Of a DNA stretch of 64,000 nt, positions 27,004 through 35,075 are shown piece by piece. Numbering within the stretch: position 1 is the first letter of the stretch; each line of letters begins with the position of its first letter. This DNA comes from Alloprevotella sp. Lung230 (lineage in GTDB: Bacteria > Bacteroidota > Bacteroidia > Bacteroidales > Bacteroidaceae). Below the pieces are notes generated by a model. The model searched no databases, was not told where the DNA came from, and saw only the letters and a list, made by a program, of their open reading frames with translations. The position numbers and the translations under genes were made by a program. The stretch is taken from NCBI RefSeq assembly GCF_014385435.1, contig NZ_JACSUD010000003.1, positions 1 through 64,000 on the forward strand, in the 5' to 3' direction.

Positions 27004-27345
27004 TTATCCTTTTTTGAGTTCAAAATATCTTCTCATGATGGCTTCCGCTTTTGCAATCTCTTTGGAAGGTGTCTTCTGAGTTTTCTTGATGATGCCGTGC
27101 GTGGCGACAATCCAAGCTCTCCGATCTGTGTCCCAAAAGGCAAACAGGCGATAGGCAATTCCATTATAGAGTGTGCGAAACTCCCAGATTTCAGAGTTTT
27201 CCAACTTCTTGAAGAGTTCGCTGTTTTTCTCCCCATCAGCCACTCGGTCGATGTTGTACAATATCTTTTTATAGGCGGAGGGGGAGAGCGATGCCAAGAA
27301 GGATTTGGCCTCCTCCAATAATGCGAGTTGAAACATAGCCATCAT
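27004..27345 (-). CDS. RelE/HigB-type toxin (Gp49-like)
   Basis: A 113-residue basic protein of the phage-derived Gp49/HigB family, probable ribosome-dependent mRNA interferase. Visible features: AKSFLASLSPSAYKKILYNIDRV, then WEFRTLYNGIAYRLFAFWD, the central strand region typical of the RelE fold, and a Lys-rich C-terminus (KKTQKTPSKEIAKAEAIMRRYFELKKG). In-frame ATGs at 27345, 27342 and 27336 are all possible; the third gives MFQLALLEEAKSF. With the HigA-like gene it forms a type II toxin-antitoxin pair. Confidence 0.85.
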   Translation of the reverse strand: MMAMFQLALLEEAKSFLASLSPSAYKKILYNIDRVADGEKNSELFKKLENSEIWEFRTLYNGIAYRLFAFWDTDRRAWIVATHGIIKKTQKTPSKEIAKAEAIMRRYFELKKG

Positions 27346-27442
27346 AATTACTTTTTAGGTTCTGCCCTGCAAAGGTAAGCAAAAGTTTTGTAAACACGAA
27401 ACTCTGAGGCGGTTTCAGCGCAGCTCAACAGCGGCAGGGAAT

Positions 27443-29080
27443 TTATTCCTTGCGCAGGTCGGCGATGATGCGTTGCAGCCCCGCGACGAGGCGGTCGAAG
27501 GCCACGCCCGAACGGTCGCTCACGGCCTGCAAGTCGGCCTTCTTAGCCATCAGTTTGCCGAAAGGCGTTTTGAGCATGGCGAAGAGGGGAGAGATTTCCG
27601 TCATCCGATTTCGCAATTCCGGATAGCGCTCGAAGAGGGCGCTAAGCTTTGTGGTAGGGGTGAGCGCCTCAGGGTCGTCCGCCGCCTTGGTGGGGGTGTT
27701 TTCTACCTCAGAGGTAGTTTTTTTTACCTCAGAGGTAGAATTTTTTATCTCAGAGGTAGAATTTTCTACGTCTGAGGTAGATGAAGCGGCCTCTGTGGCG
27801 GGGGCTTCGGTGGGGATGCCTTCGTCGTCGGCCCACTTGAGGAGTGTCCGCGAACCCTCGAAGGCACGGATGCGCGTGCAGTCCTGCATCATTTCGAGCA
27901 CACCGCGGAAGCGACCGGCCTTGTCGCGCACGGCCACGTAGATGATGTAGAGGAACACCTCGGGCTTGTTGATCCAAAACTCGGCCTTGTCTTGCTCTCC
28001 CGAACGGAGTTTGTCGATGACCTCGCGCACCACGTGGGCGCTCTTGCGCGGATGGCAGTTCATCACCTCGCGCCCGATGACGTTTTTGGAACGTGGGAAA
28101 ATGCGGTGGTCGGTGTCGGAATAGAAGCACACGAGTTCGTTTTCATCGACAAAGGAGATGTCGATGGGCAGGTGCTGGTAGATGAGATTGATCTGTTCGA
28201 GCGTGAGGCGGCCGGTGGTCACATCGAGCAGAGCGTCTTGTGCCGGTGCGGCGTAGCCATACTTCGAGAGCAGCCCTTGGAGTTCGGCGGCAAAGCCCTC
28301 GCCGGCGGGTGCTGTCGCAGGGGAGGCGGAGGCGTGGGACACGGTGGGAGCATCGACCGTGATGAAGGCAAAACCAATCTCGCGGTCGCCCTCCTTCATG
28401 TCCTCAAATTCGGCGGGCGAAATCATGGCCAGCGAGGTGGGATAGAGGATGGTTTCCTCCTTCTCCATGAGGTCGCGCCCGTAGTAGATGAGGTCTTGAC
28501 ACTTGGCGATGAAGGCCGCTTCGTCCGCTTGGTCGAGGAGGGCGCGGGCGTCGCGGATGAGGTCGCGCACCATGTCGTCGAACGTCCACATCGTGGTGGT
28601 GGGGCGGTCGAAACCCTTGCGCTCTAGCACGGGGTAGAGCTGATTTTGCTTACGGGCGTAGTGGATGGGATATTGGCGAAGGCGGTCGAAGAGCGCGAGC
28701 CACTGATTTTTGATGACGGGATACTGCACGAGGTCTTCCACCTCAAGGAGGAGGCTGCGGAAGGCATCGTTTTCGGCATAGTAGTGCGTGATCGGGTGGT
28801 CGGCCGGCAGGTCGGGGCGCGAGGTGTCCATGAAGCCTTCAAAAAGTTTGATTTTCTGCGCCATGTTCTCACGGATGCACTCATCGTCGGTGTGTTCCGT
28901 CATGGTTTGCTCAATGAAGGCGAGGTGGTAGGGGCGGATGCTGCCCACGCGTTGGGCAATCTCTTTGCGTCCGTCTTCGAGGGAGATGCGGCCTTCGACA
29001 AATCGGGTTTCGATGTCGAGGAGGGCAGCCATTTTGTCGAGATCCACCTGCGGGAGGTGGGCTTTCATGTTGGGAGTCAT
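27443..29080 (-). CDS. DUF438 / hemerythrin / PAS-domain protein with a 21-bp-repeat insert
   Basis: A 545-residue cytoplasmic protein. Residues about 10-80 fit DUF438, 90-235 a hemerythrin-like helical domain (HPITHYYAENDAF..., HYARKQNQLYPVLE, MEKEETILYPTSL), and about 285-400 a PAS-like sensor domain (ISFVDENELVCFYSDTDHRIFPRS, NCHPRKSAHVV). A short C-terminal helical segment (LSALFERYPELRNRMTEISPLF) resembles DUF1858-type modules. Such proteins are thought to sense oxygen or nitric oxide through a di-iron site. Between the PAS region and the C-terminal segment, residues about 431-458 are heptads STSDVEN, STSEIKN, STSEVKK and TTSEVEN encoded by the 21-bp repeat. Confidence 0.9.
   Translation of the reverse strand: MTPNMKAHLPQVDLDKMAALLDIETRFVEGRISLEDGRKEIAQRVGSIRPYHLAFIEQTMTEHTDDECIRENMAQKIKLFEGFMDTSRPDLPADHPITHYYAENDAFRSLLLEVEDLVQYPVIKNQWLALFDRLRQYPIHYARKQNQLYPVLERKGFDRPTTTMWTFDDMVRDLIRDARALLDQADEAAFIAKCQDLIYYGRDLMEKEETILYPTSLAMISPAEFEDMKEGDREIGFAFITVDAPTVSHASASPATAPAGEGFAAELQGLLSKYGYAAPAQDALLDVTTGRLTLEQINLIYQHLPIDISFVDENELVCFYSDTDHRIFPRSKNVIGREVMNCHPRKSAHVVREVIDKLRSGEQDKAEFWINKPEVFLYIIYVAVRDKAGRFRGVLEMMQDCTRIRAFEGSRTLLKWADDEGIPTEAPATEAASSTSDVENSTSEIKNSTSEVKKTTSEVENTPTKAADDPEALTPTTKLSALFERYPELRNRMTEISPLFAMLKTPFGKLMAKKADLQAVSDRSGVAFDRLVAGLQRIIADLRKE
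27706..27789. repeat. 21-bp repeat locus B (4 units, inside the DUF438/PAS gene)
   Basis: Units begin at 27706, 27727, 27748 and 27769, all carrying CTCAGAGGTAG or TCTGAGGTAG cores with A/T linkers. They are in frame with the host gene and encode STSEV/I-type heptads. This is the cleanest run of the family in the window. Confidence 0.93.
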
Positions 29081-29150
29081 AAAGGAGTCGTTTTTGGGAG
29101 AATGATGAAATGAAGAGAGGCAGATGGAGCCGCTCTTGGTTTGATGTTGG

Positions 29151-29181
29151 CAAATTTACGGCCTTTTGCGGTGGCGACAAA
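29151..29181 (-). promoter_or_regulatory. Promoter for the DUF438/PAS gene
   Basis: On the minus strand, TTTG (29181-29178) and TAAATTTG (29158-29151) are 19 bp apart, matching the Bacteroides consensus; the gene starts about 70 bp downstream. Confidence 0.65.
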
Positions 29182-29239
29182 ATGTTCCGTCATTCTTTTA
29201 CGTTTTGCTAAGCCTCATTTGCAAAATCTTCCTATTTCG

Positions 29240-29271
29240 TTTGGTGGTTTCGTGACAAAATTTTACTTTTG
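29240..29271 (+). promoter_or_regulatory. Promoter for the SLC13-type permease
   Basis: TTTG at 29240-29243 and TACTTTTG at 29264-29271 are separated by 20 bp, matching the Bacteroides consensus, about 70 bp before the ATG at 29340. Confidence 0.65.
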
Positions 29272-29339
29272 CGGTGGCGACTGTACAGGGAAACCGCCGA
29301 CTTTGAAAAACTCATTACTCACCTTTCTCTACCTCTACC

Positions 29340-31214
29340 ATGAACAACCTGCACGACCTGATGAACAACACGCCTGCAGTGCTCACCATCATCATCTTTT
29401 TGGCCACCATCGTAGCCTTTGTGTTCTCCAAAATCCGTAGCGACATTGTGGCGCTCTGCTGTATGGCATCGCTTTTGGCTTTCGGCATCGTCACGCCCAA
29501 AGATGCGTTGGCGGGATTTAGCAATTCGAGCGTGGTCATCATGTTGGCGCTTTTCATCGTGGGCGGTGCCGTGTTTCAGACCGGACTGGCCAAAACCGTT
29601 TCGCGCAAACTCCTGCGCATGGCCGGCACGAGCGAAACCAAACTCTTCTTTCTCGTGATGGGCGTCACCTCCTTTGTCGCCGCCTTCGTTTCCAACACCG
29701 GAACGGTGGCGCTCCTCCTGCCCATCATTCTGGCCATGGCCAAAAGTGCCAAGATTTCCCCCTCCAAACTCATGATGCCGCTCGCTTTCGCCTCGAGCAT
29801 GGGCGGTATGTTCACCCTCATCGGTACGCCGCCCAACCTCATTGTCGACGGCTACCTGCGCGACCACGGACTCGGCGGCTTCGGATTTTTCGACTTCACG
29901 GGGATCGGTGCGGCCTGCTTCGTGGTCGGACTGGTGATGCTCTACATTTTGAGTCGTGTCTTCATGAACAAAAAGTCGCGGCAGAAAGAGAACGATGATG
30001 AAGGACGCGACCTCCTCGCCCTCCTCAACGAGTACGAACTCGACCAACTCATCTTCAAACTCCAAATCGGCGACAACTCCCCCATGGTGGGTAAGACACC
30101 GCAGGAGCTCGACCTCCACCGCCGCTTCGGCATCACCCTCCTCGAAGAGCGCCACCACAACAAGCTCCTCGGCAGTGTGGTGCAGCAAACCGTCCGCGCC
30201 AACACCGTTTTCGATGTCGGCGATGTGCTCTACGCCCTCGGCACACGCGAACACATCAACGAGCTCGTGCAGATTTTCAACCTCACCCTCTTTGCCGAAG
30301 AGATGCGCGAAGACCACGCCAAACTCGACTTCTACGACCTCGGACTTTCCGAAATCCTCATCAGTCCCGAAAGCAAACTCATCAACCAAACGATTGAAGA
30401 TGCGGGTTTCCGACAGCGCAACAACGTGAATGTCCTCGCCATCAAGCGCGCCGGACGCTGCATCAGCGACGAAATGCAGCAGCAAACCATCCATTCGGGC
30501 GACATGATGCTGGTGCACGGCGCGTGGAACGACATCAAAAAGATGAAAACCAACCTGCGCGAATGGATCATCATCGGCGACCCGGCCGAAGAACTCGAAA
30601 ACGTGGCGCTCGACCACAAAGCCCCCCTCGCCGCCGGCATTATGATAGCCATGGTGGCACTCATGGTCTTTGCCGACCAAATCGGCATTCCGCCCGTCAC
30701 TACCGTTATCGTGGCCGGACTGCTCATGGTGTTGCTAGGGTGCGTGCGTTCGGTCGATACGGCCTACAAAATGATAGGTTGGGAGTCGATAGTCCTCATT
30801 GCCGCCATGATGTCGATGAGCACGGCGCTCTCCTCCACCGGCATTTCCGACTTCATCGCCACCGAAGTGGTCACCGGACTGAAAGCCCACGGCCCTTGGG
30901 CGGTGCTCGTCGGGGTCTATGTCGTCACCTCCCTGCTCTCCACCTTCATTTCCAATTCGGCAACGGCCATTCTCGTTGCCCCCATCGCTTGGAGCGCCGC
31001 CACACAGCTCGGCGTGTCGCCCACACCCTTCATGATGGCAGCGGCCATTGCGGCTTCTGCAGTCTTTGCCCTGCCCATCTCCACCCCTCCGAATGCGATG
31101 GTGATGAACGCCGGACACTACACCTTCATGGACTACGTCAAAGTCGGCGTACCCCTCCAAATCGCTATGGGCATCGTGGCCGTGCTCGTCATTCCCCTCT
31201 TTTTCCCCTTCTAA
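29340..31214 (+). CDS. SLC13-family permease with internal RCK-C-like domains
   Basis: A 624-residue inner-membrane transporter of the divalent anion:sodium symporter / ArsB superfamily. The first half has hydrophobic segments including the hairpin motif SNTGTVALLLPIILAMA and GGMFTLIGTPPNLIV. A soluble region at about 215-410 contains two TrkA/RCK-C-like domains (FKLQIGDNSPMVGKTPQELDLHRRFGITLL and the later LGLSEILISPESKLINQ). The second membrane half repeats the motifs (STFISNSATAILVAPIAWSAA, ALPISTPPNAMVM). Substrate is unclear (sulfate, dicarboxylate or another anion). A hairpin follows about 95 bp after the stop. Confidence 0.9.
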   Translation: MNNLHDLMNNTPAVLTIIIFLATIVAFVFSKIRSDIVALCCMASLLAFGIVTPKDALAGFSNSSVVIMLALFIVGGAVFQTGLAKTVSRKLLRMAGTSETKLFFLVMGVTSFVAAFVSNTGTVALLLPIILAMAKSAKISPSKLMMPLAFASSMGGMFTLIGTPPNLIVDGYLRDHGLGGFGFFDFTGIGAACFVVGLVMLYILSRVFMNKKSRQKENDDEGRDLLALLNEYELDQLIFKLQIGDNSPMVGKTPQELDLHRRFGITLLEERHHNKLLGSVVQQTVRANTVFDVGDVLYALGTREHINELVQIFNLTLFAEEMREDHAKLDFYDLGLSEILISPESKLINQTIEDAGFRQRNNVNVLAIKRAGRCISDEMQQQTIHSGDMMLVHGAWNDIKKMKTNLREWIIIGDPAEELENVALDHKAPLAAGIMIAMVALMVFADQIGIPPVTTVIVAGLLMVLLGCVRSVDTAYKMIGWESIVLIAAMMSMSTALSSTGISDFIATEVVTGLKAHGPWAVLVGVYVVTSLLSTFISNSATAILVAPIAWSAATQLGVSPTPFMMAAAIAASAVFALPISTPPNAMVMNAGHYTFMDYVKVGVPLQIAMGIVAVLVIPLFFPF

Positions 31215-31310
31215 GGCAGAGGTCCTGTTTGCACCGAATGGATTTTTGTCTTCTTAGAATAGCGTTCTGCTTTCTCTGAGCGGAAATCCCCTTTCTCCCA
31301 CCCAAATGCA

Positions 31311-31356
31311 ACGCAAATCCCCACTTTGACCAGCTGGTCAGGGTGGGGATTTGCGT
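31311..31356. terminator. Hairpin terminator after the SLC13 permease
   Basis: ACGCAAATCCCCAC (31311-31324) pairs with GTGGGGATTTGCGT (31343-31356), extended inside by TTGACC/GGTCA. It lies about 100 bp after the stop codon; T runs are weak. Confidence 0.65.
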
Positions 31357-31373
31357 TGTGTGAGAAGCGAGCG

Positions 31374-31406
31374 ATTAGAGCACACCGCGTATGCGGCCGT
31401 CGAAGA
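31374..31406 (-). pseudogene. Remnant of an ahpF 3' end
   Basis: Minus-strand reading gives FDGRIRGVL-stop, matching the last residues of the intact ahpF (FDDRMRGVL-stop at 31989-32018) with about 28 of 30 bases identical. It lies 614 bp beyond the real ahpF end, separated from it by the small lipoprotein gene. Nothing else of ahpF is visible here. Confidence 0.6.
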
Positions 31407-31410
31407 AAGA

Positions 31411-31443
31411 GAAAGAGGAGACATTATAGCCTCCTCTTTTTTT
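31411..31443. terminator. Hairpin terminator
   Basis: AAAGAGGAG and CTCCTCTTT flank a short loop and are followed by a T run (CTCCTCTTTTTTTG). It can end transcription from the left, and lies just downstream of the convergent lipoprotein gene. Confidence 0.7.
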
Positions 31444-31482
31444 GTAAAACTATCCCAATCAAGACTGGGGTAGGTTGCTTGA

Positions 31483-31833
31483 TTATTTTTGTCTGTGAAG
31501 AACAAAACCATCACCAGTCAGTTTATCTCCTTCGATTTTTGCAGAGTTGGTGACCATTTTATTTGTTTCTTTGTCTAATGACGTGAGACGAACCACCGGC
31601 GGTTGGTACTCATAAGTGCCGCTGTTCTTGTCATGCCCTTTGTAATTGCCATCCTGATAAACGTAGTCATAGGTGAAGGTCTTCTCTGCAAACTTGATAG
31701 TATGAGTTCCATTCTTTTCACCCACCCAGACAGTTCCGTTCAGCGTGTTTGTTTTTTCTTCATCGCTTGAACATCCGCTCATCGTAAATGCCATTCCCAT
31801 GAGGGCAACAGCAGAAAGTAATAAATGTTTCAT
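31483..31833 (-). CDS. Small lipoprotein of unknown function
   Basis: A 116-residue predicted lipoprotein. The signal peptide MKHLLLSAVALMGMAFTMSGC ends in a lipobox with the lipidated cysteine at about residue 21, followed by SSDEEKTNT, which favours export to the outer membrane. The mature part is a predicted all-beta domain (LNGTVWVGEKNGTHTIKFAEKTFTYDY...), like many small Bacteroidales lipocalin-like proteins. It is clearly more AT-rich than its neighbours and lies between ahpF and an ahpF 3' fragment, which suggests recent arrival. No function can be assigned. Confidence 0.8.
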   Translation of the reverse strand: MKHLLLSAVALMGMAFTMSGCSSDEEKTNTLNGTVWVGEKNGTHTIKFAEKTFTYDYVYQDGNYKGHDKNSGTYEYQPPVVRLTSLDKETNKMVTNSAKIEGDKLTGDGFVLHRQK

Positions 31834-31988
31834 TGTTTTTGAAGTGTTTGTAATTACGCGAAATTCACGTTTGTTATAATTGTCTCGCCTGCAAAAATAC
31901 TCATTATTTTCCTAAGAAGCAAGTTTTTCTATCTTGGAAATAAATAGATTTTTCTATCTCTTGGGAAAAATATCTTTGAACTCTGGAT

Positions 31989-33548
31989 TTAGAGCACACC
32001 GCGCATGCGGTCGTCGAAAGCAGAGAGTGCGGCTTTGGCACCTTCGCCCATGGCAATGACAATCTGCTTGTAGGGCACGGTCGAAACATCGCCGGCGGCA
32101 TAGACTCCTGCAACGCTGGTGCGGCAGGTAGCATCGACGGGAATTTCGCGGCGAGGCGAAAGTTCCAGTTCGTCGGCCACCAAATCACTGTTGGGCGCAA
32201 GGCCGATTTGCACAAACACACCGTCGAAGTCATACTGCTGTTCGACATCGGTCGTGCGGTCTTTCACGCTGAGGCCGGTGAGTTGGCTGCCGTTGCCGTG
32301 AATGGCTGTGGTCTGCGCGTTGGTGTGGATGTCGAGGTTGGGGAGCGACTTGGCCTTTTCGATCAACACGTTGTCGGCACGGAGGGTGTCGGCAAACTCA
32401 AACACGGTGACGTGGGAGCAGATGCCGGCGAGGTCGATGGCCGCCTCCATACCCGAGTTGCCGCCGCCGATGACCGCCACCTTGCGACCCTTGTAGAAGG
32501 GACCGTCGCAGTGCTGGCAGAAGTGGATGCCGTGGCCGATGTAGGTGTCTTCGTGCTCCAGATTGAGCCGACGCCATTTGGCACCGGTAGCGATGATGAC
32601 CGCTGGCGCGATGAAGGTTTCGCCCCCTTTGGCCGTGATGCGCTTTTCCTTGCCTTTGAGGCTCACGCTGCTGATGCTGCGGTTGGCAAACACCGCGATG
32701 GGATAGGCCTCCAAGTGGCTGAGGAGATCGGCCGAAAGTTGGCGGCCGGTGGTTTGCGGCACCGAAATGAGGTTTTCAATACCCTGCGTTTCGTTCACTT
32801 GACCACCGATGCGCTCGGCCACGATGGCCACGTTGAGACCTTTGCGTGCGGAGTAGACCGCAGCCGAAGTTCCGGCAGGGCCGCCGCCCACGACCACCAC
32901 GTCAAAGCGGTGCTCCACGGCTTCGGCCTCGGGCAGTTCGTGGCTGCCGGCCTTTTCTTCCAGTTTGTCGAGCAGCATACCGAGGTCGCCGCGGCCGATG
33001 TGGATTTGCTCATCGCCGAGGAACACCGCAGGCACGCCTTGGAGTTTGAGAGCATCCACCTCGTCTTGGAAAAGTCCGCCGTCCACCATCTCGTGACGAA
33101 TGCCGGGATTGATCAGCGCCATGACATTGAGCGCCTGCACCACATCGGGACAGTTCGTGCAGGTGAGCGACACGTAGGTGCGAAGGTCGAGCGGGGTTTT
33201 GAGGGCGGCGATGCGGCGGCTGAGCGCGGCATCGGGGAGGTTCTTGCCCTGTCCGTCGGCATTGAGCACAGCGAGCAGGAGCGAGGTAAACTCATGGCCG
33301 TTGGGGATGCCGCGGAAGTGGATGCCGGTAGGCTCGCCTTCGCGCAGCACACTGAATCCGAAGGGGGCATCGGCTTCGGAGCGGGTCTTGAGACTCAACT
33401 GTTCGGAGCAGCCCACCAAGTCGTTGAGAAACTCGGTGAGTTCAGCCTGGCTGCCATGGTTTCCGTTGTCCGTGAGGAGGAAAGAAATGCGGGTTTTCAA
33501 CGAGGCAAACACCGTTTTTACCTGTTGCAGAATATCTTTGTCAAGCAT
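31989..33548 (-). CDS. ahpF: Alkyl hydroperoxide reductase subunit F
   Basis: A 519-residue FAD/NADH-dependent disulfide reductase that recycles AhpC. The N-terminal double-thioredoxin domain has the redox pair C130-TN-C133 (SLTCTNCPDVVQALN). The FAD motif is VVVGGGPAGTSAAVYSARKG, and the second redox pair is C344-QH-C347 in HFCQHCDGP, followed by the NADH motif VAVIGGGNSGMEAA. The family signature near the end (VYAAGDVSTVPYKQIVIAMGEGAKAALSAFD) is intact. Length matches AhpF (about 520). It is downstream of ahpC; a hairpin lies between the two, so it is likely expressed by read-through. Confidence 0.96.
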   Translation of the reverse strand: MLDKDILQQVKTVFASLKTRISFLLTDNGNHGSQAELTEFLNDLVGCSEQLSLKTRSEADAPFGFSVLREGEPTGIHFRGIPNGHEFTSLLLAVLNADGQGKNLPDAALSRRIAALKTPLDLRTYVSLTCTNCPDVVQALNVMALINPGIRHEMVDGGLFQDEVDALKLQGVPAVFLGDEQIHIGRGDLGMLLDKLEEKAGSHELPEAEAVEHRFDVVVVGGGPAGTSAAVYSARKGLNVAIVAERIGGQVNETQGIENLISVPQTTGRQLSADLLSHLEAYPIAVFANRSISSVSLKGKEKRITAKGGETFIAPAVIIATGAKWRRLNLEHEDTYIGHGIHFCQHCDGPFYKGRKVAVIGGGNSGMEAAIDLAGICSHVTVFEFADTLRADNVLIEKAKSLPNLDIHTNAQTTAIHGNGSQLTGLSVKDRTTDVEQQYDFDGVFVQIGLAPNSDLVADELELSPRREIPVDATCRTSVAGVYAAGDVSTVPYKQIVIAMGEGAKAALSAFDDRMRGVL

Positions 33549-33579
33549 AATGTTTTGCGTTTAAAGGGGAACAGAAAGC

Positions 33580-33611
33580 GAAAAAGACGAGACCGCAGCC
33601 TCGCCTTTTTC
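33580..33611 (-). terminator. Intercistronic terminator/attenuator between ahpC and ahpF
   Basis: AAAAAG(A)CGAG and CTCG(C)CTTTTT form a short stem around GACCGCAGCC; the minus-strand read ends in a T run. It would reduce ahpF expression relative to ahpC. Confidence 0.7.
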
Positions 33612-33638
33612 ATTGTCATATCTATGTTCCGTAAGGGT

Positions 33639-34205
33639 TTAGAGCTTGCCGACGAGGTCGATGCTGGGCTTGAGGGTTTCCTGGCCTTGCTTCCATTTTG
33701 CGGGACAAACTTCGCCGTCGTGAGTGGCTACAAACTGAGCAGCTTGTACCTTGCGCACGAGTTCGTCGGCGTTACGGCCGATGCTGTTGTCCTGGATTTC
33801 AGCCACCTTGATTTGACCTTCGGGATTGACGAGGAACGTGCCGCGATAGGCCATACCTTCTTCTTCAATGTACACGCCGAAGCCTTTAGCGAGCGTGCCG
33901 AGGGGATCGGCGAGCATGGTGTATTGAATCTTCTTGATGCTGTCGGAAGCGTCGTGCCATGCCTTGTGCACGAAGTGCGTGTCGCAGCTCACAGAGAACA
34001 CCTCAACGCCCATCGCTTTGAGTTCGTCGTACTTTTCAGCGAGGTCCACGAGCTCGGTGGGGCAAACAAAGGTGAAGTCGGCAGGATAGAAGAAGAAGAG
34101 CGCCCATTTGCCCTTGATGTCTTCGCTGCTTACAGTTTTGAATTCGCCGTTTTGGAAGGCTTGTACCTTAAATTCGGGTACTTGTGCATTGATGATAGAT
34201 TGCAT
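33639..34205 (-). CDS. ahpC: Peroxiredoxin AhpC
   Basis: A 188-residue typical 2-Cys peroxiredoxin that reduces hydrogen peroxide and organic hydroperoxides. The peroxidatic cysteine C48 is in DFTFVCPTEL and the resolving cysteine C167 in GEVCPAKW. The segment GMAYRGTFLVNPEG also fits. Length is normal (187-188). It is the first gene of ahpCF and lies 42 bp downstream of the superoxide dismutase stop, so the three genes form an oxidative-stress block on one strand. Confidence 0.97.
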   Translation of the reverse strand: MQSIINAQVPEFKVQAFQNGEFKTVSSEDIKGKWALFFFYPADFTFVCPTELVDLAEKYDELKAMGVEVFSVSCDTHFVHKAWHDASDSIKKIQYTMLADPLGTLAKGFGVYIEEEGMAYRGTFLVNPEGQIKVAEIQDNSIGRNADELVRKVQAAQFVATHDGEVCPAKWKQGQETLKPSIDLVGKL

Positions 34206-34247
34206 ATCAGTAGGATTTGTTAGATGATTATTTTTGATAACTAATGA

Positions 34248-34835
34248 TTATTTCAAGCGGCTTTCCACGACCTTCCAGTCAATGATGTCCCACACGGCGG
34301 CCACGTGGTCGACACGGCGGTTTTGGAAGTCGAGATAGTAAGCGTGTTCCCAAACGTCCACGCCCAACAAGGGGTTGAGGCCGTTGCGGAGGGGGTTGTC
34401 GCCGTTAGGCTCTTTGGTGATGACGAGTTTGCCGTCTTGATCCTGCGAAAGCCAAGCCCAGCCCGAACCGAAGAGGGTGGCAGCGGCTTGTCCGAACTGC
34501 TTTTTGAACTCTTCAAAGCTGCCGAAAGCGGCGTTGATGGCGTCGGCCACCTTGCCGGCAGGAGCGTTGTCGGCTGCGGGCGCCATGAATTGGAGGAAGT
34601 AGAGGCTGTGGTTGAGCACCTGTCCGGCGTTGTTGTAGGTAGGGCCGAGGGGAGCAGTCTTCACCACTTCTTCCAGACTCTTGTCTGCCAATTCGGTACC
34701 TTCAATCAAACTGTTGGTGGTGTTCACGTAGTTTTGCAAGTGCTTGCCGTAGTGGAAATTGACGGTTTGCTCGCTGATGACGGGTTCCAACGCATTGGCT
34801 GCGTAAGGAAGCGTAGGCATATTGATTTTGCTCAT
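34248..34835 (-). CDS. sodB: Superoxide dismutase, Fe/Mn family
   Basis: A 195-residue cytoplasmic enzyme that dismutates superoxide to hydrogen peroxide and oxygen. The four metal ligands are visible: H28 (VNFHYGKH), H76 (NHSLYF), D160 and H164 (DVWEHAYYLDFQNRR). FGSGWAW matches the family. Fe or cambialistic Fe/Mn use is likely for this group. It precedes ahpC on the same strand, so its product is consumed by the next enzyme. Confidence 0.96.
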   Translation of the reverse strand: MSKINMPTLPYAANALEPVISEQTVNFHYGKHLQNYVNTTNSLIEGTELADKSLEEVVKTAPLGPTYNNAGQVLNHSLYFLQFMAPAADNAPAGKVADAINAAFGSFEEFKKQFGQAAATLFGSGWAWLSQDQDGKLVITKEPNGDNPLRNGLNPLLGVDVWEHAYYLDFQNRRVDHVAAVWDIIDWKVVESRLK

Positions 34836-34930
34836 GGCTTTAGTTGTATGGAGTTAGAGTTTGAATGGATTGTTATGTCTATGTTGGGGTTGCCCCCTGA
34901 ATGGGAAGGTTTGTTCCTCATTCACGGTGC

Positions 34931-34938
34931 AAAGGTAC
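34931..34938 (-). promoter_or_regulatory. -7 box of the sod promoter
   Basis: Minus-strand TACCTTTG lies about 95 bp before the sod start; the -33 position has only a partial match (GTTG), so confidence is limited. Confidence 0.45.
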
Positions 34939-35075
34939 GCCTTCATTTTATTCCTACCAACAGAAAACTTCTATCTCTCTATTGAAGAAATCTATACTGT
35001 ATGATAACCTGTTGTAATATAAGATGTTAGATGCAAGCCGACTTCTTGAAAAGAGATATTCTATAAACGTTCCCG

